From CAYTTA01 sp964440655 (lineage in GTDB: Bacteria; Bacteroidota; Rhodothermia; Balneolales; Balneolaceae), in NCBI GenBank assembly GCA_964440655.1, contig CAYTTA010000036.1, positions 1-27,116 of the forward strand: a stretch of 27,116 nt of DNA. Reading direction: 5' to 3'. Position numbers and translations under genes: made by a program. Each line of letters starts with the position of its first letter. Within the stretch, counting starts at the first letter, position 1. Below, one piece after another: positions 22,706 to 27,116 of this stretch. The notes below the pieces were generated by a model, which ran no database searches, was not told the DNA's origin, and saw only the letters and a list, made by a program, of their open reading frames with translations.

Positions 22706-24352
22706 ATGAAGATCAAACGGGCAAGGCAATTCCAACTTCCTCTTTTTCATCCCCCCTTCCATCTGCTGATGGCGGTACTTCCCCTGTTTCTGCTTGCCGC
22801 CTGCTCCGGTTCCCCGGGAGGCAGCCGCGGCAATATCGCCGTCGCCGTGGAGCTGGCGGACATGGAGAAGCCGATGCCCCTCATATCGGAGACCTCGCTG
22901 GACAACGAACTCCAGTCGATCATGTACCTCTCCATTCTCTCGGCAAAATGGGAAGACGGACGCCTGCACTATCTGACGGCCGATGAGAGCCCCACGGCGC
23001 TGGCACGCAGCTACGACTATTTCGGCCCCGACTCCGCCTCCATCCGCTACCATCTGCGGACCGATGCGGTCTGGTCGGACGGAACACCTGTCACCGCCCA
23101 TGATGCCGTCTGGACGATCGAGACGCAGGGGGATCCCAGGACCGCTTCTCCACGGCGCGACTACAACCGCCAGATCCGGGAGGTTCTGGCCGAGAATGAC
23201 TCCACCCTGGTCATTCACTTTCACCGGCGCTATCCGGAGATGCTTTTCCATTCCGCCGGAGCCGTTGTTCCGAGTCATATCTATCGGGACTCCGAACCCG
23301 ACCGGCTCCGCAGCCACCCCGCCCTGCTCGATCCGGCCAGCAATCTGGTTGTGAGCGGCCCCTTCCGGATCACCGAATGGCGGCGGGGCGAACGGGTCGT
23401 GCTCGAACCCAACCCCCTCTTCACACCCGAGCCGCATCTCGACCGGCTGGTCTTCCGTGTCATCCCCGAGCAGACGACCCGGATGATCGAGCTGCAGACC
23501 GGAAACATCGACCTTGTGCAGGTCCCGTTCGAGATGCTTGAACCGATCGACCGGCTCGATCACGTTCGCATCGAAACCCGGGAGAAACGGTTCTACGACT
23601 ACATCGCCTACAACCCGCGGGCCTATGAATTTTTTGCCGACCCCGACATTCGCCGCGCCCTCGGACTGGCAATCGACCTGGAGGATCTGATCCGCGCCCT
23701 GCAGATGGAGGAGCACGCCATTCCGGCAGGCGGGCCCTATGCGCCCATTTTCCGCGATCTCTACGATCCCGAAGCCCATGCCGCGCTGCCCTACGATCCC
23801 GACGAGGCTCTCCGGATTCTGCGGGAGAAGGGGTGGGAGCCGGGGCCGGACCGGATCCTGCAAAAGAACGGCGTTCCTTTCCGGTTCACCCTTGCCACCA
23901 ATGCCGGCAATCAGAGGCGTGCCGACGTGGCGGAGATCGTCCAGCAGCAGTGGCGCCGCATCGGAGTGGATGCCGAGATCCGGATCGTGGAGTCCAACAC
24001 CTTCTTCGAGCAGCTGAACCGGCGTGAATTTGATGCGGCAATTGCAGGCTGGGGGGTGGGACTCTCGCCCGATCTTCAGCAGATCTGGGGCGATCCCGAC
24101 CTCCCCTTCAACTTCGTGAGTTACGACAATCCCGAGGTTCGCCGGCTGATCCGGGAGGCGCTTGCACAGCCCACCGAGGAGCTGGCCACTCCTCTCTGGA
24201 GTGAGGCCGCTTCACGGATCATCGCCGACCAACCCTACACCTGGCTCTTCTACCTGGACGGACTGATCGGCGTGAACAACCGGCTTCAGGGGACCCTGAT
24301 CAATACATTGGGAACCTATCAGGAGATCTGGAACTGGAGGATTGCCGAATAA
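22706..24352 (+). CDS. ABC transporter substrate-binding lipoprotein, family 5 (peptide/nickel type)
   Basis: The 548-residue protein has a lipoprotein signal: basic start, hydrophobic core, and lipobox LLAAC with Cys 33. The mature part matches SBP family 5 (OppA/DppA/NikA). It has YHLRTDAVWSDGTPVTAHDAVWTIE near residue 115, SGPFRITEWRRGERVVLEPNPLF in the middle, and later FEQLNRREFDAAIAGWGVG. It captures the ligand in the periplasm and delivers it to the permeases encoded next. The ligand could be peptides, nickel chelates or sugars; the sequence does not decide. It is the first gene of the operon, with a 15-base gap to the permease. AT-rich sequence just before the ATG (AAACGTTTAAAAAAG) probably contains or adjoins the translation start signals. 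Confidence 0.9.
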   Translation: MKIKRARQFQLPLFHPPFHLLMAVLPLFLLAACSGSPGGSRGNIAVAVELADMEKPMPLISETSLDNELQSIMYLSILSAKWEDGRLHYLTADESPTALARSYDYFGPDSASIRYHLRTDAVWSDGTPVTAHDAVWTIETQGDPRTASPRRDYNRQIREVLAENDSTLVIHFHRRYPEMLFHSAGAVVPSHIYRDSEPDRLRSHPALLDPASNLVVSGPFRITEWRRGERVVLEPNPLFTPEPHLDRLVFRVIPEQTTRMIELQTGNIDLVQVPFEMLEPIDRLDHVRIETREKRFYDYIAYNPRAYEFFADPDIRRALGLAIDLEDLIRALQMEEHAIPAGGPYAPIFRDLYDPEAHAALPYDPDEALRILREKGWEPGPDRILQKNGVPFRFTLATNAGNQRRADVAEIVQQQWRRIGVDAEIRIVESNTFFEQLNRREFDAAIAGWGVGLSPDLQQIWGDPDLPFNFVSYDNPEVRRLIREALAQPTEELATPLWSEAASRIIADQPYTWLFYLDGLIGVNNRLQGTLINTLGTYQEIWNWRIAE

Positions 24353-24367
24353 CCGGAGAGACCGCCC

Positions 24368-25351
24368 ATGTTTCGATATCTGGTGAGACGTCTGCTCGGT
24401 GCCGTTCCGCTCATTCTGGGGATTCTCACCCTGATTTTCTTTGTGATGCATCTGGCCCCGGGAGATCCGATGGCCCGCTACTTCGACCCCAACATCAGCC
24501 CGGAAGTGATCGAACAGATGCGCATCAACCTGGGTCTGGACCAGCCGCTCCACATCCAGTATTACCGATGGATCACCTCCTTTCTGAAGGGCGATTTCGG
24601 CTACTCCATCTCCCAGATGCGCCCCATCTCCGACATTCTTCCAGGCGTGATCTGGAATACCCTCCAGCTCACCGTGGCGACCCTTTTCATCACCTTCCTG
24701 CTTGGCATGATCATCGGTGTGATCCAGGCGGTCCGTCAGTACTCCCGGCTGGACAACGCGCTCACTTTCGGTGCACTCTTCTTCTATTCGATGCCCTCAT
24801 TCTGGTTCGGATTGATGCTGGTATTGATCTTTTCGCTGACTGCCAGCCAGATGGGATGGCCTCTGGCCCTTCCCGCATCGGGCATCACCAGTGTCGGATA
24901 CGACCTGATGTCGACCGGCGAGAAGATCCAGGACCGGCTCCTCCACATCATACTTCCCGCCACCGCGCTGAGCATAGGCGGAGCTGCCAGTATAGCCCGC
25001 TATATGAGAAGCTCCATGCTGGAGGTGATCCATCAGGATTATATCCGCACGGCACGGGCGAAAGGGCTGTCGGAGTGGACGGTCATCTTCCGTCATGCAC
25101 TGCGCAACGCCCTCATTCCGATCATCACCCTTTTCGGCCTCTCCCTTCCCTACCTGCTCTCCGGGGCAGTGCTGGTCGAGATCGTCTTCGCCTGGCCCGG
25201 GATGGGACGGCTCAGTGTCGATGCGATCTTCCAGCGGGACTACCCCCTGGTGATGGCCACCAGTTTCATCTTCGCAACCATGGTGGTGGCAGGCAACCTG
25301 GTCGCCGACCTGCTCTATGCCGCGGTGGACCCGAGGATCCGCAATGAATAG
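24368..25351 (+). CDS. ABC transporter permease, DppB/OppB family
   Basis: The 327-residue inner-membrane permease has a first helix at about 9-30 (LLGAVPLILGILTLIFFVMHLAPGDP, the typical family start) and five more helices between about 100 and 320. The EAA loop that docks the ATPase is around 224-248: YIRTARAKGLSEWTVIFRHALRNALIP. The DPR ending is typical of the family. It forms a heterodimeric channel with the following permease. The genes are 14 bases apart and on the same strand. Confidence 0.93.
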   Translation: MFRYLVRRLLGAVPLILGILTLIFFVMHLAPGDPMARYFDPNISPEVIEQMRINLGLDQPLHIQYYRWITSFLKGDFGYSISQMRPISDILPGVIWNTLQLTVATLFITFLLGMIIGVIQAVRQYSRLDNALTFGALFFYSMPSFWFGLMLVLIFSLTASQMGWPLALPASGITSVGYDLMSTGEKIQDRLLHIILPATALSIGGAASIARYMRSSMLEVIHQDYIRTARAKGLSEWTVIFRHALRNALIPIITLFGLSLPYLLSGAVLVEIVFAWPGMGRLSVDAIFQRDYPLVMATSFIFATMVVAGNLVADLLYAAVDPRIRNE

Positions 25352-25365
25352 CATAAACAGCTGCC

Positions 25366-26598
25366 ATGAGTAACCTCGCACCGGAAAATATTTCGCCGGC
25401 CGATCCGAGCCTTGCTACGGCAGATGGAATCACGGGCGGATCCCTTTCCGAAAATGCCCGTCGCAGACCCGCCACCCCGGGGGAACTCTGGTCGGGGGCG
25501 ATCCTTCCGGGGCTGGGACACTGGCTGCGCGGGGAGCGTCAGGCCGGGGCGGTCCTCCTGGCCGCCTGGCTCCTTCTCCTGGTCACGATCTGGTTCACCT
25601 CCGGCCGTGCCCTGGAGATCCTTTCGGACGACTACCCGCCACTGGACGGGATCGTGGCGGTCGCAACCCTGCTTCTCCTCCCGGCACTCCTCTGGGGGTG
25701 GGCCTTCTATGATCTGAAATGGAGGGCATCGAAAGACCCCGGAGAGAAGGGGGACTCCCAGTGGGCGGTCGCCATCCGCCGGTTCCGCCGCAACCGGCTT
25801 GCCCTGTTCGGACTTGTGCTAATGCTCTTCCTCTACCTTATCGCCCTCATCACCCCTCTCATCGCCCCCTACGATCCGATTGCACAGGATCAGATCGTAC
25901 AGACCCGCTATCAGCCACCGTCTGCCGAATATCTGATGGGCACCGACCGGTTCGGGCGCGATGTCTTCTCCCGGGTTCTCTACGGTGCGCGCATCTCCCT
26001 TTCGATCGGGTTCATCGCCGTCGGCCTCGGCCTTCTGATCGGAACGATGATCGGTGCCACAGCCGGCTATTTCGGCGGACGGACCGACTCAATCCTGATG
26101 CGGTTCACCGACATGATGCTCTCCTTCCCCCGGCTGGTGCTTCTCATCCTGGTCATCGCCCTTTTTGAACCCTCCATCTGGCTTGTGATTACGGTGCTCG
26201 GCCTGACCGGATGGATGGGGATCGCCCGGATCGTCCGGGGGGAGGTGCTCAGCCTGAGGGAACGCGAATTCGTTCTGGCCGCCCGCGCCCTTGGAATGAA
26301 CGACTTTCGCATCATCACCCGGCACATCCTGCCGGCAACCCTTGCACCCATGATCGTCTACGCCACCCTCGGAATCGGCAACACGATCCTGACCGAAGCG
26401 GGACTCTCGTTTCTGGGCCTCGGCGTGCAGCCCCCCGTTCCCAGCTGGGGGAACATGATCTCGCAGGGGCGCGACACTCTGGTCACCGCCTGGTGGATCG
26501 CCACCTTCCCGGGTCTTGCGATCGTCTTTACCGTGATGGCCTTCAACTTCGTGGGAGACGGGCTGCGCGACGCTCTCGATCCGCGCCAGAGGAGATAA
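25366..26598 (+). CDS. ABC transporter permease, DppC/OppC family, with extra N-terminal membrane domain
   Basis: The 410-residue protein is about 110-130 residues longer than usual. Residues from about 132 on are a normal DppC: RRFRRNRLALFGLVLMLFLY (OppC N-domain helix), LMGTDRFGRDVFSRVLYGAR, the EAA loop near 300-325 (LAARALGMNDFRIITRHILP), LSFLGLGVQPPVPSWG, and DGLRDALDPR at the end. Residues 1-131 add a polar start, then GAILPGLGHWLRGERQAG leading into two predicted helices (about 61-78 and 94-113). This resembles small TM2/DUF5683-like proteins that begin with a PGLG turn. No start codon closer to the core has a better context, and codon use is continuous, so the fusion looks real. The next gene starts two bases after the stop. 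Confidence 0.9.
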   Translation: MSNLAPENISPADPSLATADGITGGSLSENARRRPATPGELWSGAILPGLGHWLRGERQAGAVLLAAWLLLLVTIWFTSGRALEILSDDYPPLDGIVAVATLLLLPALLWGWAFYDLKWRASKDPGEKGDSQWAVAIRRFRRNRLALFGLVLMLFLYLIALITPLIAPYDPIAQDQIVQTRYQPPSAEYLMGTDRFGRDVFSRVLYGARISLSIGFIAVGLGLLIGTMIGATAGYFGGRTDSILMRFTDMMLSFPRLVLLILVIALFEPSIWLVITVLGLTGWMGIARIVRGEVLSLREREFVLAARALGMNDFRIITRHILPATLAPMIVYATLGIGNTILTEAGLSFLGLGVQPPVPSWGNMISQGRDTLVTAWWIATFPGLAIVFTVMAFNFVGDGLRDALDPRQRR

Positions 26599-26600
26599 TC

Positions 26601-27116
26601 ATGATGAACCGGATGAAAAAACCGATCCTGGAAGTCCGCAATCTGCACACCTGCTTCGATACCGACAGCGGTCGCGCCATGGCCGTCGACGGGGTTGATT
26701 TCGAGGTGAGGCCCGGAGAGACCCTGGGGATCGTGGGGGAGTCGGGCTCCGGAAAATCGGTCACGGCCCTCTCCATCATGCGTCTCATCCCGGAGCCTCC
26801 CGGCCGGATCCTGTCCGGATCGGAGATCCTCTTCCGCAACCGGGAATGGAGAGAGATCGATCTGGCCCGTGCCGGAGAAGAGGAGATGCGTCGCATCCGG
26901 GGCAATGAGATCGCCATGATCTTTCAGGAACCGATGACTTCGCTCAATCCGGTCTTTACCGTGGGCCGGCAGATCATGGAGTCGCTGCAGCTGCATCAGG
27001 GTCTGGACAAGGCGGACGCACGCCGGAAGGCGATCGAACTTCTGCGGCTGGTAGGGATTCCTATTCCCGGTCAGCGGGTGGACGACTATCCGCACCAGCT
27101 CTCCGGAGGGATGCGT
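26601..27116 (+). CDS. ABC transporter ATP-binding protein, DppD/OppD family (partial, runs off right edge)
   Basis: This open frame of 172 codons from ATG 26601 (or 26604) is cut by the window end. GGAG lies six bases before the ATG, overlapping the end of the permease gene. Walker A is GESGSGKS; the Q-loop FQEPMTSLNP is present; the ABC signature LSGGM begins at the last visible residues. The start LEVRNLHTCFDTDSG is typical of DppD/OppD. It powers the importer from the cytoplasmic face. A DppF-type second ATPase is expected downstream but cannot be seen. Confidence 0.93.
   Translation, partial: MMNRMKKPILEVRNLHTCFDTDSGRAMAVDGVDFEVRPGETLGIVGESGSGKSVTALSIMRLIPEPPGRILSGSEILFRNREWREIDLARAGEEEMRRIRGNEIAMIFQEPMTSLNPVFTVGRQIMESLQLHQGLDKADARRKAIELLRLVGIPIPGQRVDDYPHQLSGGMR

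Overview
The window looks like chromosomal DNA of a GC-rich, Gram-negative, free-living bacterium. My best guess is the Bacteroidota / Rhodothermota / Balneolota neighbourhood. This rests on a secreted beta-barrel protein ending in Phe, many genes without a clear Shine-Dalgarno site, the proteobacteria/Bacteroidota-type his gene order and a HisB that appears to derive from the two-domain enzyme. No rRNA or other taxonomic marker is present, so the placement is inference. I see no tRNA, rRNA, CRISPR array, prophage or insertion sequence.

Layout. 1-5567: the 3' end of a TrkH-type potassium transporter, an unknown secreted/outer-membrane protein, rlmN, thpR, and on the minus strand a lipoprotein PQQ-type sugar dehydrogenase with a C-terminal cytochrome c domain. 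5568-9740: a 1284-residue single-chain restriction-modification enzyme (PD-(D/E)xK nuclease, gamma-type N6-adenine methylase, TaqI-like specificity region) with a sharply AT-rich 3' end. 9755-13395 (minus): lepA, an unknown exported protein, and lepB. 13562-15229: a DoxX-family membrane protein, a heptad-repeat coiled-coil membrane protein and a thiamine-binding-type (MTH1187) protein.

15522-22495 is a histidine operon: a His-rich leader ORF, then hisG, hisD, hisC, hisB, hisH, hisA, hisF and a stand-alone hisE. Together these cover conversion of PRPP and ATP to histidine except for two gaps. No HisI (phosphoribosyl-AMP cyclohydrolase) is visible. The N-terminal part of HisB looks like a decayed HAD phosphatase domain, so histinol-phosphate phosphatase activity probably has to come from elsewhere. 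Long-form HisG implies allosteric feedback by histidine, and the leader ORF suggests a second, translation-coupled control.

22706-27116 is the start of a peptide/nickel-type ABC importer operon: lipoprotein binding protein, two permeases, and an ATPase cut by the right edge. The second permease carries an extra N-terminal membrane domain of about 130 residues.

The points most worth a second look are the his leader ORF, the HisB pseudo-phosphatase fusion, the missing hisI, the AT-rich patch in the restriction-modification gene, and a hairpin (CCGGA-CCGA-TCCGG) that recurs three times, always just downstream of a stop codon and in the same sense relative to transcription. I found no clearly unprecedented multi-gene system.
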